Below are positions 31,254 through 41,942 of a DNA stretch of 64,000 nt, piece by piece. A model generated the notes under the pieces. The model was given only the letters and a program-made list of their open reading frames with translations, was not told where the DNA came from and made no database searches. Position 1 is the first letter of the stretch; each line of letters starts with the position of its first letter. Source of the stretch: Yarrowia lipolytica (lineage: Eukaryota; Ascomycota; Dipodascomycetes; Dipodascales); assembly GCF_001761485.1 (NCBI RefSeq), contig NC_090771.1:372001-436000 (forward strand), given 5' to 3'. A program made the position numbers and the translations under genes.

Positions 31254-33230
31254 ATGAAAATCAAAAAGGGGTCCCGAAATGACCACCATAGACGGCAATC
31301 GTCCGACGACGCCGCCAAAGAGTTCTACGCTGAAGCCCGGGCCAAATTGCGACGGGCAGAAGAACACCAGCGGAACAACCAGCGTCGTGTGCGGGTTGAC
31401 CGAAACTCCGGCTTTGCAGACTTCCCCGAGTACGGAAGAGCCGAGAATCAGCATTCGCGCGAGAACTCGGTTGAACAGGAGGAAGAAGAAGACACTCCTT
31501 CGGAGGAGGAGGACGACGACTTCGACGCCTCTCAAAGCCTGCCTCCTTTCTACGTGTCCGGAAACTCGGGCCCCACTCGAAACTTCCCCCGAGGAATCTA
31601 CGACAACATTGTGGAGGCCTATGGAGTGCCTCTGAAGCACCAGTCCTCCGCCACCGGCGAAATGAACCCCGTCGAGAGCGAGGAGATGCTTCATTTGCTC
31701 ATTGCCCAGGCGCATTTCAACGGCCTTCCCATTCCCGTTTTCACTCTCACCCCCAACGCTAAAGAGACCTTCTGGAGAGACAAAAACATGGACTTTTACA
31801 CAGACGACCCGCCCGTCAGCGTGCCTGGTCCTCGGGAGGAAGAGCGATCTCGACACAGCCAACAGACCGAAAGACCCCCTCTCCCTGCCTTCTGGGAGAT
31901 TCTACAGCGTATCATCACCAACGTGGTGTCATTTGCCAACACAGAGCTGCGACCTATTGGCGAGGAGATCCAGAGACTCTTTAACACCTTCGAGCCCGAT
32001 CTACAGCAGAGCGTGCAGGACCACATGAGTCGTCTGCAGCAGCACGGGCTCGAGGCTGCTGCCCAGGCTGCCGCTAAGGCCCGAGAGAAGAACTTCCGGG
32101 TCTGTGTAGGCGACAAGCAGTTCACCCTCGATAATTTGTTCGAGGCGCTTAACCTGGATGTCCCCATTATTGACAGCACCGATGTTACTGATGCCACCGA
32201 AGACGGCACCGAGGCTACTTCTGCCTCTGCCTCTGCCTCTGCTGCGCCCAGAACAGAGCCGTCGCGTGATGGCCGTGGCTCTCATGACCTTTGGAGACCT
32301 CGACACGCTCCTGGGGCTCACGCTTACCACCCTGGTTCATGCCGGCACAACCACGGCCTCAGCGACGAGCCCAAGCGACGTGGTGACGACTTCCCCAAAT
32401 CGTTCGATCAGGAGAAGCGACATCGACACGGAGGTCGACACGGTCATCATGGAGGACGACATGGTCATGGGCACGTCCATGGACCCGGTAACACCCACAT
32501 CCTGGGTCCCATGATGGGACACCACACACGTCCTGTGCCCACACCCCCTCCTTCTCGGCCTGTTATGGGATCTTCCACCTCCACAGGACCCCATTTCCAT
32601 GCCTTGAACCAGACCGCCGCGGCTCCATCTCCCTCGCAATATGGCCCCCCTACTGGGCCCCCTCCTGGCCATATGGTTGAGCGGCCGTTTGCCTTCATTC
32701 CTCCCGCCGGCACGACTCTGGCCGATGAGCTCATGCCCACAGCCCCCGTGAGTAGCGAGGGCCACTATGGCCCTCCTCCGGAGCGTGAGATTGTTGACCT
32801 TGACGCTGCGGAGATGACCGAGGCCGCCGAGCTGGCCGAGGTCATTGCTTCCTCTCGACATTCACACGCTTCAGAGGTTCCTTCATCCCGTCATTCTGAG
32901 CGCTCTGAGCGTTCCGAGCGTTCTGGACGTTCTGAACGATCCGGTCGATCAGGCAGATCCTCGCGATCTAACAGAAAGGGACTCTCCGAGGCCGAGAAGC
33001 ACAAGATCGAGGTCTCCGAGTACTACAAGCAGTACTGGAAGCAGTACTTTGCCAGCAGACAGGGACAGGCTGTCGACGACCCTCCTCCTCCTCCTCCTCC
33101 CATGGCTTCTGTCTCCATGCCCGAGGTCCAGCATGACAATGAAGCTTACGATGGCCAGATTCGACTTGAGGATAGCGAGTTTGAGTCCGAGGACGATATT
33201 TGGGTCGAGGCTAGCCGTGAGCAGAAGTAG
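31254..33230 (+). CDS. Low-complexity protein of unknown function, 658 aa
   Basis: I do not recognise this protein. Order of regions: a basic, charged N terminus (1-75); an acidic stretch with E/D runs (about 75-95); a globular-looking part (about 100-290) with hydrophobic patches such as LLIAQAHFNGLPIPVFTL; an Ala/Ser-rich linker; a His/Gly/Arg-rich segment (about 385-415); Pro-rich stretches; a Ser-Glu-Arg then Ser-Gly-Arg repeat (about 550-580); a basic helical part (SEYYKQYWKQYF); poly-Pro; and an acidic C terminus. There is no signal peptide or membrane segment. His-rich and Arg/Ser-rich tracts suggest a nuclear or polarity/cytoskeletal scaffold, but this is only inference. The single start ATG at 31254 and codon use support a real gene. 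Confidence 0.75.
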   Translation: MKIKKGSRNDHHRRQSSDDAAKEFYAEARAKLRRAEEHQRNNQRRVRVDRNSGFADFPEYGRAENQHSRENSVEQEEEEDTPSEEEDDDFDASQSLPPFYVSGNSGPTRNFPRGIYDNIVEAYGVPLKHQSSATGEMNPVESEEMLHLLIAQAHFNGLPIPVFTLTPNAKETFWRDKNMDFYTDDPPVSVPGPREEERSRHSQQTERPPLPAFWEILQRIITNVVSFANTELRPIGEEIQRLFNTFEPDLQQSVQDHMSRLQQHGLEAAAQAAAKAREKNFRVCVGDKQFTLDNLFEALNLDVPIIDSTDVTDATEDGTEATSASASASAAPRTEPSRDGRGSHDLWRPRHAPGAHAYHPGSCRHNHGLSDEPKRRGDDFPKSFDQEKRHRHGGRHGHHGGRHGHGHVHGPGNTHILGPMMGHHTRPVPTPPPSRPVMGSSTSTGPHFHALNQTAAAPSPSQYGPPTGPPPGHMVERPFAFIPPAGTTLADELMPTAPVSSEGHYGPPPEREIVDLDAAEMTEAAELAEVIASSRHSHASEVPSSRHSERSERSERSGRSERSGRSGRSSRSNRKGLSEAEKHKIEVSEYYKQYWKQYFASRQGQAVDDPPPPPPPMASVSMPEVQHDNEAYDGQIRLEDSEFESEDDIWVEASREQK

Positions 33231-34864
33231 CCTGTTGTTTGAGAAGTACATTTTATTAGTTATGAATATTTAAGGGTTATTGTTGTGCAGTAAGTGGGTC
33301 GAAGGGGATGAGCCGACCAGTGGAACTTGATTCTGTGGCATGTGGGTTTTTTGGGGATGAGACACGTAAACTCTGACAATCTCATGGGATCTGGCGAGTA
33401 GCAAAAACACCTGAACTTTACTGCCAAGAGGTGCCAAGAGGAGCCAAAGGTGGAGGAATGCTTGTTCTGCGTAGGTGGGCCATTCAAATGCAACAATCAA
33501 GGAAACTAAACTAAGAGGAATGCCAATGTGCTGCCTTACGTATAGTGGCCGGTTATGGGTGTATTAATGATCATTTGATGGTAATATTCAAATTATAGCT
33601 CCAATTTTGCACTACTCGAGATTTATGTCCATACTGTAGGGGGATCATCGTGATCATCAGCAGTGAGAACCTCAGACTGTGTCTACAAGTACGAGTAGGA
33701 GAAGTACAGGGGTTTCGCAAATGACCAAGGAGTGACTTTTGCGTGTAGTTCTCTAGAATGAAGCTTTGCGTAAAAAAAACAGCGGTATCAAACATACGTC
33801 TGACTACATACTGTACTGTACTGATACTTGTTCTTGTACTGGATACTGCACTAATAATTAGCGACTGGTGCTTGTAGTGTGAGTTGCTACTGTAGTCAAG
33901 GGATAATACTAATCAAGTATTAGATAGTCAGAAAGATATACTTGGAACTACAACTACCGAATGTACGTGGTCTGTGTGAAATCAGTAGGTGTTGCCGCAG
34001 CTTCAAAGGCGTACTTTCAATCACTTTCAGTAATATGACTTCGTTAATCCTGATAGACTAGGAGTGTTTGAATTGCTACTTGCAGCTACTGGCTCTGTAC
34101 CTGTCTACAATAGTCTTGTTTGTTAGATCGGAGCTACAGTACATACAATGAAGAGCCGCTAGAATGTTCTGAAAGCTCGTGGCTATCAGATGATTACAAA
34201 GCACAAAGAAATGGATTGAACCCCGCCCCGCACAAAGAGCTCTGCTTCGTATATGCGGTAAAGCCGCCTGGGGGCGACATTTGTCAGCGCCGTGTGATGT
34301 GCCACTGGCAGTTACTGTATAGACTTTGCCAGTAGCACAATTCGCGTGGTGCAGATCAGAAGAAATAAAAGTGGATGTAGAACGGTCAGATATGGGTGTA
34401 AAGACCTTTCACAAAAAATAAACCAACTTGAATACACGTGATTTAAACAGCTATGTGATTTGTTTTCTACTGGGATTTCTTCGCAAAATCTCCGTCTATT
34501 TTCCCGACATGACAAGGTTTCATTGTACTAGAGATCTGATAACTTTGTTTAGGGTTGCCATAGGCGAGAGATAGCGAGAAGGGAGCCGTAGGTAGCGATA
34601 AATGCATCCATGATTGGTTATTGCAACTTATTATAAATACTCTGGACGTTTCAAATCCCCTAAAACTCTCGCCATTCAAATCTACCGGCTGGTTGTTTTT
34701 CTACATTCACTTCAAGTTGCGCACTTTTCGCTACCAGCCGTGCAGCACAAGTAACGCAAAAATGCAAGTCTCAAACTCAAATTTAAATGACCCTAGATGG
34801 CACAACGTCTGTAAAAACACATATATATCGGAGCCCAGCCGTATGAGATAACCAAAAACAAACA
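33231..34864. other. 1.6 kb intergenic region
   Basis: Nothing gene-like is seen. GTAC words cluster near 33690-33710, 33808-33845 and 34130-34145. A CACGTG lies at 34435-34440. Short AT-rich segments dominate the right half, and ATATATAT at 34821-34828 is 44 bp before the copper ATPase ATG and may be its TATA box. Confidence 0.55.
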
Positions 34865-37800
34865 ATGGATTCCTACGTCTTTGAAGTTTCGAACCTGCAC
34901 TGTTCGAGTTGCGAAACGTCGGTCAAGGAGGCTCTGGCTCCCGTGATTCCCCCTTCTTGGCAGGTGTTCGTGTCTGTGGCTGAAGGAAAAGTCACCCTGG
35001 TCCCTGATGAAGGCAAGCTCGACTCCAAGGGTATCAGACGAGTGGTCGACCGGCTGCTCGCGTCTGGATACGATGTGGAGGACATGAACGTGGACGAGAT
35101 TGTGGCCAAACCTGGCTGGTTCAGACAGTTCAAGAGTGCGCTGTTCGATGGAGGACAGAAGGAGAAACGACACAAGAAACACTGCGAATCGTGCCGCGAT
35201 GAGAAACACAAGGAATCAGAAGACTCAGATGAAGCACCTACAATCATCGGAGAGAACTCCCCCGCCACAGCTACCGAGTTCAAGACCACATTTGCCATTG
35301 GTGGCATGTCTTGTGTCTCGTGTTCTAACCAAATCACCGAGACTGTCAAGGCTCAGTTTCCATCGCTCGATACTTTTGCCGTCGACCTGATGAACAAATC
35401 CGCTGTGGTCATTATCAACAACAAAACCACCGCCACAAAGATCCAGGAGTGCATTCGTGGAATGGGCTACATGTGTGATCTTGTCGAGATGGCTCCTGTG
35501 AAGAGCACCAAGGCATACAAGGTGACTGCTAGTATTGGAGGTATGACTTGTGCTGCCTGCGTCAACCAAATTGTTGCAGCAGTTCAGGACATTGAGGGTG
35601 TGGACTGTGTCACTGTTTCCCTCATGTCCAATAGTGCTGACATCATCATTGCTGACAAGAAATGGCTTCCCAAGGTTGTTGAAGCCATCGAGGACTCTGG
35701 ATATGACTGTGACATCCATGCTGTCGAAGATACCGAATCCAAGCGTGTCGAGGAGATGACTCGAACTGTCAACCTGGCTATCGACGGCATGTTCTGTGAC
35801 CACTGTCCTGACAACATTAACAATGCACTGTCTTCATATGGCCAAGCTATGGTTGTTGATGATCCCGTTGCTCTCGATCATCCTTTTGTCAAGTTCACAT
35901 ACAAGCCTGAGCTCCCCAACGTTACTATTCGACACATTATCCGAAAGGTGCAAGACCTTTCTCCTCAGTTCACCCTGTCTATCGTGCACCCCATGACTCT
36001 CGAGGAACGATCAGCCAAGCTCCAGAAGCACGAGCAGGTGCGTCTATTCTTCCGACTGGCACTTTCTGTTGCTGTGGCCATTCCTACATTCATTCTTGGT
36101 ATTGTCGGCATGTCTCTGCTCAAGAAGGACCACCCCTTCCGAATGTACATCGATGAATCTGCCTGGGCTGGCAGTGCATCCCGAGTCACATGGGCTCTCC
36201 TGATTCTCGCTACTCCCATTTACTTCTTTGCCGCTGATGTCTTTCATATCAAGGCAGTGAAGGAGATTAGAAACCTGTGGCGCCCTGGAGTGTCTTGGAA
36301 GCGACGGTTCTTCAAGTTTGGATCCATGGACATGCTGATGAGTCTCGGTGTCAACGTTTCCTACTGGACTTCACTTGCCCTTCTGATTCTGGCAGCCAAG
36401 TCCCCCAACAGAGAAGAACATGGTAAGGGGGACGAGGAGATGGGCTACCATACCACCTTCTTTGACTCTGTCGTGTTCCTGACCATGTTCTTGCTTATCG
36501 GTCGATGTCTAGAGGCCTACTCTAAGGCCCGAGCTGCTTCTGCAATCTCCCTGTTATCTGATCTGCGTCCTAAGGAAGCCATCCTTGTGTTCGCTGAAGA
36601 CGGAGCCCTGGCTAAAGAGAAGGTCGACTTTGAAGAGGGCAAGATGGAGAGTGATGAAGAGGAGGAGGAGCATACTACCTACTCTGGTGACGACAAAGTC
36701 TCCGTTGACTATCTTGAGATTGGTGACTACATTCGTGTTCTTCCAGGAATGACTCCACCCACCGACTGTATTGTCGTCCAGGGTGGCTCTACCTTCGATG
36801 AGTCTGCTCTAACAGGTGAAAGTCGACCCGTTCGTCATGGCCAGGGTGACCAGATCTTTGCTGGTACCGTCAATAACGGCTCTGGTTCTCTGATTGCAAA
36901 GGTCATGGCTCTGGAGGGAGGCTCTCTTCTGGACCAGATTGTCAATGTTGTCCGAGAGGGTCAGCTTCACCGAGCACCCATTGAGAGAGTTGCTGACAGA
37001 CTGACGTCTGTATTTGTTCCCATTGTCACTTCTCTCGCCATCATCACCTGGATCATTTGGCTTGCTCTTGGCACCACCGGTTCTCTTCCTCCCCACTACC
37101 TCGACATTGATCTCGGAGGATGGGTTGTCTGGTCACTTCAATTCGCCATCTCTGTCTTTGTTGTTGCCTGCCCTTGTGGTATTGGTCTTGCTGCTCCGAC
37201 TGCTCTTTTTGTGGGCACTGGACTAGCTGCCAAATACGGTATTCTTGCACGAGGTGGAGGAGAGGCCTTCCAGGAGGGAGCCAAAGTCGATGTTGTTTGT
37301 TTTGATAAGACCGGAACCCTGACTGAAGGAGGAGAGCCTAAGATCACCGACGAGAAGGTGATTTCATACGACACCAAGGAGATCTTCTTCCTAGCTAAGC
37401 TCATTGAGCAGCAGTCTGGCCACCCTCTGGCTGTTGCTGTTGTCAACCACGTAACCGACATGAACATTGAGCTTCCGGGATACTCAGTTACAGTTGAAGA
37501 GGTTCCCGGTAAGGGTCTCAAGGGTTCTCTTTCTGTTCCCAAGACTTCTTCTCTTGGCCAGGCTGGTGTCACTGAGTTCTTGTTCGGAAATGAGCGTCTT
37601 ATTGAGGAGAACAACGCCGCCATCTCCAATGAAGACGCTGCCCTGTTGCATCGATGGAAGACCGAGGGAAAGTCTGTCATGCTGATGGCTCTTAGACCGG
37701 ACGGGGGTAACTTTGCTCTGGCTCTCATTATCTCTGCGGAGGACAAGATTCGACCCGAGACTCCCTCGGTTCTCAAGGCTCTTCAGGAGCAGAACATCCA

Positions 37801-38494
37801 GACCTGGATGATCTCTGGAGACAACCAGATCACCGCCAATGCTGTCGCTGCTCGTATCGGAATTCCTGCCGACAATGTCATTGGTGGAGTGTTGCCTCAG
37901 GAAAAGGCAGCTAAGGTCCAGTGGCTCCAGAAGACTGCCGTTTCAGCCCGTTCTGGCAAATCAACCGGTCGAGCTATCGTTGCCATGGTTGGAGACGGTG
38001 TCAATGATGCCCCTTCTCTGTCTACTGCAGACGTCGGTATTGCTATTGGCTCTGGAGCTGATATCGCCATGTCGTCGGCCAAGTTTGTCCTGATGCGATC
38101 GGAACTGACTTCGGTTCTTACTCTCTTTGATCTCTCCCGTGCCATCTTCCGACGAATCAAACTCAACTTTGCCTGGGCTCTGGTCTACAACTGCATTGGT
38201 ATTCCTGTTGCAGCTGGTGTCATCTACCCTTATAACAACTCTCGTCTGGATCCTGTGTGGGCCTCTCTGGCTATGGCTCTGTCTTCCGTCTCGGTCATTT
38301 GCTCATCTCTGCTTCTCAGACTGTACAGACCCCCCAAGGTCCAGTTCGACGCTGAGGTTGGTGATGAAGGCGAGAGTATCAAGAGTGTCCACACCAACCG
38401 AAAGTGGAAGCGCCGACTGGCCAAGATTAAGAACGTGAAGAAGCTCAAGAACGCCGGAAAGCGACTGGAGACTATCGAGGTTGTGGAAGAGTGA
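34865..38494 (+). CDS. CCC2: Copper-transporting P1B-type ATPase (Ccc2-like)
   Basis: Predicted 1209-residue copper pump that moves Cu(I) from the cytosol into the Golgi or out of the cell at the cost of ATP. Four heavy-metal-associated domains are visible: CSSC (residues 13-16), CVSC (GGMSCVSC), CAAC (GGMTCAAC) and CDHC (GMFCDHC), the last with a Pro after its second Cys. The membrane part has the CPC metal site (VACPCGIG). Downstream are DKTGTLTEG (phosphorylated Asp), the SGHPL motif, GDGVNDAPS and the MxxSS site (MALSSVS) in the last helix. Yeast Ccc2 is about 1000 residues with two HMA domains; this one is longer and closer to Candida Ccc2/Crp1 in size. So it could be the secretory-pathway Ccc2 or a detoxifying Crp1-type exporter. 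Convergent with NSP1, 267 bp apart. Confidence 0.9.
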   Translation: MDSYVFEVSNLHCSSCETSVKEALAPVIPPSWQVFVSVAEGKVTLVPDEGKLDSKGIRRVVDRLLASGYDVEDMNVDEIVAKPGWFRQFKSALFDGGQKEKRHKKHCESCRDEKHKESEDSDEAPTIIGENSPATATEFKTTFAIGGMSCVSCSNQITETVKAQFPSLDTFAVDLMNKSAVVIINNKTTATKIQECIRGMGYMCDLVEMAPVKSTKAYKVTASIGGMTCAACVNQIVAAVQDIEGVDCVTVSLMSNSADIIIADKKWLPKVVEAIEDSGYDCDIHAVEDTESKRVEEMTRTVNLAIDGMFCDHCPDNINNALSSYGQAMVVDDPVALDHPFVKFTYKPELPNVTIRHIIRKVQDLSPQFTLSIVHPMTLEERSAKLQKHEQVRLFFRLALSVAVAIPTFILGIVGMSLLKKDHPFRMYIDESAWAGSASRVTWALLILATPIYFFAADVFHIKAVKEIRNLWRPGVSWKRRFFKFGSMDMLMSLGVNVSYWTSLALLILAAKSPNREEHGKGDEEMGYHTTFFDSVVFLTMFLLIGRCLEAYSKARAASAISLLSDLRPKEAILVFAEDGALAKEKVDFEEGKMESDEEEEEHTTYSGDDKVSVDYLEIGDYIRVLPGMTPPTDCIVVQGGSTFDESALTGESRPVRHGQGDQIFAGTVNNGSGSLIAKVMALEGGSLLDQIVNVVREGQLHRAPIERVADRLTSVFVPIVTSLAIITWIIWLALGTTGSLPPHYLDIDLGGWVVWSLQFAISVFVVACPCGIGLAAPTALFVGTGLAAKYGILARGGGEAFQEGAKVDVVCFDKTGTLTEGGEPKITDEKVISYDTKEIFFLAKLIEQQSGHPLAVAVVNHVTDMNIELPGYSVTVEEVPGKGLKGSLSVPKTSSLGQAGVTEFLFGNERLIEENNAAISNEDAALLHRWKTEGKSVMLMALRPDGGNFALALIISAEDKIRPETPSVLKALQEQNIQTWMISGDNQITANAVAARIGIPADNVIGGVLPQEKAAKVQWLQKTAVSARSGKSTGRAIVAMVGDGVNDAPSLSTADVGIAIGSGADIAMSSAKFVLMRSELTSVLTLFDLSRAIFRRIKLNFAWALVYNCIGIPVAAGVIYPYNNSRLDPVWASLAMALSSVSVICSSLLLRLYRPPKVQFDAEVGDEGESIKSVHTNRKWKRRLAKIKNVKKLKNAGKRLETIEVVEE

Positions 38495-38761
38495 TTGTGG
38501 AGAAGTACAAGAGCAATTTTATTTAATTAACGAGATTATGTGTATACCCTGTGTCTGAAGAATTGTACATACAAGTATGCTGTATTGTACCTGTTGTTGT
38601 CCGAGGCACTTTGTGTTTATATCATAGTGGATGCTCACTAGTAGCAAAAAGCACTCAACAAGCCATGCTACAGCGACATAACCAGAATCAGTCTGTCTAT
38701 GTTTGTGAAGCCATAAAATTACATCATCCATTACTTAGAAATCATCCACCTGGCTGTCCTC

Positions 38762-40369
38762 CTATCTACCGTACATTCGAGAGTTGACCTGCTTCTCCAG
38801 CAGCTTGATGGCCTCAATATTCTGCTCCAAACTCTGGGTGTTGGAGTCGATCCACTGCAGAGACGAGAGATGGGAGTTGAGAATCTTGACAATCTGGGTC
38901 AGAGCATCATCTCGATGGAAGTTGTTGATGTCGTTGGAAATCTTGTTCACCTCTTCAATCACAGAAGAAAGGTTGCCACCCATGCTCTCCAGCTTGATAC
39001 CCAGATCCTCAGCAAGGTTGTAAGCGTTCTCACGCTCCTGGTCCACGGGCTGAAGACCATCAGTGCCAGCCAGATCGCCCAGTAGACGAGAAGCCTCCTC
39101 CTCGTAACCTGTTAGCAGGCTCTCCAGATCGTCCTGCTGCTTGCCGACGTACTGCAACAGTTGGTCCACCTTGGTCTGTGTCTGTTCTGTCTGGATCACC
39201 TTGGCATAAATGTCGGAGATCTTGTCGCCGTTGTCTACAAGCACCTTGTCCCACTCCATGATATCCTGAGCCTGCTGTCTGAACTCTTCCGACTGGGTTG
39301 ACAGCTCTGTGGTCCACTTGGAAATGATATCTTCCATTGACTTGTTCTTGAGGTTGGAGGTGGACACGGGCTGAGCCGACGCCACGGGGGTCTTGGAAGC
39401 CATAGAAGCAGCAGAGGTGGCAGGAGCAGCAGTTAAAGAAGGCAAGGTCTTTCCGTCCTCCTTCTTATCGTCCTTTTTGGCTCCAAATAGGCCTCCAGCA
39501 GCGGGAGCAGCGGGAGCAGCGGTACCTGTGGTGCCAGCGGCAGTAGTACCGGCGGCGGGAGCTCCAGCGGTGGCTCCTCCAAAGCTTAGAGCAGGCTTAG
39601 CAGTATCATCCTTCTTCTCCTCAGTCTTGGCACCTCCGAAAGAGAAACCGCCCGTTGCTGCAGGCTTGGGAGCTTCATCCTTCTTCTCTTCGGTTTTTGC
39701 ACCAAAAGAAAATCCTCCGGTGGCAGCAGGTTTGGGAGCCTCAGTCTTGGTGGCTCCTCCAAAGCTGAAGCTGGGCTTTGCAGCAGAGTCAGTAGAAGCA
39801 GCAGCGGGCTTGTCTTCCGTCTTGGTTGCTCCAAAACCTCCAAAGGAAGGCTTAGGCGCGGCAGCAGCGTCGGCAGGCTTGGCTCCAAACGAGAATCCTC
39901 CAGTAGATGCGGCAGGAGCAGCAGGCTTATCGTCGGTCTTAGCAGCACCGAATCCTCCAAACGAGGGCTTGGAAGAAGCGGCTCCTCCTCCAAACAGACC
40001 TCCAGAGGCCGCAGGGGCGGCAGTCGACGATGCAGCAGGAGTAGAAGCAGAAGGAGTGGCACCGAAACTAAACTTGGGAGCAGATGACGCTCCAGCTCCA
40101 GCTCCAGCTCCAGCTCCAGCTCCAGAAGCGCCAGAGGCACTGAATAACGAGGGCTTGGCAGCTCCTCCAGCTGCGGCACCTCCTCCAAAAAGACCGCCAG
40201 TGCCTCCGGATGTGTTGGTGTTGTTTGTGGTTTTGTTGTTGTTGTTACCAGCTCCAAACGAGAAGCCGGTGGATCCCGATCCGGTGGTACCAGAAGAGGC
40301 ATTGTTGCCCAGGTTGAATCCTCCGCCAGTTTTACCAGTGTTGGCTCCAAACGAGAATCCGCTGCTCAT
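38762..40369 (-). CDS. NSP1: Nucleoporin Nsp1 (FG-repeat, central channel)
   Basis: Predicted 535-residue nucleoporin of the central channel of the nuclear pore. Residues 1 to about 330 hold many FG repeats (FSFGA, GLFGG, FGGFGA, SFGGATK) in Gly/Ala/Thr/Pro/Lys-rich linkers, of the FxFG and GLFG kinds. The C-terminal 200 residues form the Nsp1_C coiled-coil domain (SMEDIISKW to the end), which binds Nup49/Nup57 in the channel trimer. The start is the ATG at 40369 (MSSGFSFGAN); upstream sequence in frame has only a GTG. It is shorter than Saccharomyces Nsp1 (about 820) because it has fewer repeats. The GC-rich repeats give a long open frame on the other strand, which is not a gene. Confidence 0.95.
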   Translation of the reverse strand: MSSGFSFGANTGKTGGGFNLGNNASSGTTGSGSTGFSFGAGNNNNKTTNNTNTSGGTGGLFGGGAAAGGAAKPSLFSASGASGAGAGAGAGAGASSAPKFSFGATPSASTPAASSTAAPAASGGLFGGGAASSKPSFGGFGAAKTDDKPAAPAASTGGFSFGAKPADAAAAPKPSFGGFGATKTEDKPAAASTDSAAKPSFSFGGATKTEAPKPAATGGFSFGAKTEEKKDEAPKPAATGGFSFGGAKTEEKKDDTAKPALSFGGATAGAPAAGTTAAGTTGTAAPAAPAAGGLFGAKKDDKKEDGKTLPSLTAAPATSAASMASKTPVASAQPVSTSNLKNKSMEDIISKWTTELSTQSEEFRQQAQDIMEWDKVLVDNGDKISDIYAKVIQTEQTQTKVDQLLQYVGKQQDDLESLLTGYEEEASRLLGDLAGTDGLQPVDQERENAYNLAEDLGIKLESMGGNLSSVIEEVNKISNDINNFHRDDALTQIVKILNSHLSSLQWIDSNTQSLEQNIEAIKLLEKQVNSRMYGR

Positions 40370-41942
40370 GTTGGATGTGTTTTTGTGTGGTGATGCTAAA
40401 GATGTTTTTCGATATGTATGCACAAAAAATCAAACTTTCGTGTGTTGCTGGGGAGGTGAGATGGTGAACACACAACAGTGTAAGCAGGGAGTATGTAGGC
40501 AATGGAAAGAAATTGTAGCAATATTTTACCGGGAATGGGTTATATATTCTGCAGTTGATACCTGCGTCTCTCATTACTTGATGACCCTGTGCTTTTTCTG
40601 ACTGTATTGTAGTCACCAGTATGTAGCTACTGTCGCTACTCACTATCGAAAACCGTAGACAGCCTAAAAAACATACTTGCAATTACGGTAAGTACTGTAC
40701 TTGATGTACTTGGGATATAACTTCAGCTCTTTGAACAGCCCCACCACAGCTCTTGTTGTCAGATAAGGCGTTGTTGGAATGAAGACATGTCAATTCCAGT
40801 GCTGTACGAGTACGAGTACTGTAGTTGAAAATCCTCATCGAGTACTTGTACATTCTTAACCAGTACTTGTACACTCCCCACCTCACCGTACGCTATCAAA
40901 CGAATTGGAGGAGTGGACTGTTATGGTCTCTGGCACAGCAGGCACCCTTGACAACCTTTACAGTATGTACAGTAGCGACAGTATCTTCCATACTTCACTT
41001 TACAGTAAATTAAAGAATACACCAAAACTCGTTCTCAAGCTCTTGTCAAAAAACTCCAAAAAAATATAAAATATATAATATATTATATATATCGCGATAC
41101 CTCATTAATTCTCACGTGACACAGATTATTAACGTCTCGTACCAACCACAGATTACGACCCATTCGCAGTCACAGTTCACTAGGGTTTGGGTTGCATCCG
41201 TTGAGAGTGGTTTGTTTTTAACCTTCTCCATGTGCTCACTCAGGTTTTGGGTTCAGATCAAATCAAGGCGTGAACCACTGTTTGAGGACAAATGTGACAC
41301 AACCAACCAGTGTCAGGGGCAAGTCCGTGACAAAGGGGAAGATACAATGCAATTACTGACAGTTACGGACTGCCTCGATGCCCTAACCTTGCCCCAAAAT
41401 AAGACAACTGTCCTCGTTTAAGCGCAACCCTATTCAGCGTCACGTCATAATAGCGTTTGGATAGCACTAGTCTATGAGGAGCGTTTTATGTTGCGGTGAG
41501 GGCGATTGGTGCTCATATGGGTTCAATTGAGGTGGTGGAACGAGCTTAGTCTTCAATTGAGGTGCGAGCGACACAATTGGGTGTCACGTGGCCTAATTGA
41601 CCTCGGATCGTGGAGTCCCCAGTTATACAGCAACCACGAGGTGCATGAGTAGGAGACGTCACCAGACAATAGGGTTTTTTTGGACTGGAGAGGGTAGGGC
41701 AAAAGCGCTCAACGGGCTGTTTGGGGAGCTATGGGGGAGGAATTGGCGATATTTGTGAGGTTGACGGCTCCGATTTGCGTGTTTTGTCGCTTCTGCATCT
41801 CCCCATACCCATATCTTCCCTCCCCACCTCTTTCCACGATAATTTTACGGATCAGCAATAAGGTTCCTTCTCCTAGTTTCCACGTCCATATATATCTATG
41901 CTGCGTCGTCCTTTTCGTGACATCACCAAAACACATACAAAA
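40370..41942. other. 1.6 kb divergent intergenic region of NSP1 and GPM1
   Basis: No gene is called. Notable elements: GTAC clusters (40685-40712, 40803-40880, 40960-40975), a perfect 20-bp AT palindrome (41071-41090) abutting TATCGCGATA (41090-41099), TCACGTGAC (41112-41120), TCACGTGGC (41584-41592), and a CT-rich stretch (about 41800-41850). ATATATAT at 41888-41895 is a probable TATA box for GPM1. Open frames such as 41116-41421 lack coding bias. Confidence 0.55.
41888..41895 (+). promoter_or_regulatory. TATA box of GPM1
   Basis: ATATATAT, 48 bp before the GPM1 ATG and directly downstream of a CT-rich stretch, fits a strong glycolytic promoter. Transcription starting about 30 bp later would exclude the upstream in-frame ATG at 41898. 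Confidence 0.5.

Noticed and set aside
31230-31862. 210-codon minus-strand frame over the low-complexity gene
   Set aside because: Composition is a shadow of the acidic and Ser-rich codons on the other strand.
32158-32514. Alternative frame in the His-rich region as a compensated frameshift
   Set aside because: The main frame is continuous with native codons on both sides and the His/Gly/Arg tract is plausible; no evidence for a frame change.
39393-40601. 402-codon plus-strand open frame antisense to NSP1
   Set aside because: It mirrors the repeated FG codons of NSP1 and yields an Ala/Pro/Val-rich chain without a domain; a known side effect of repetitive GC-rich coding sequence.
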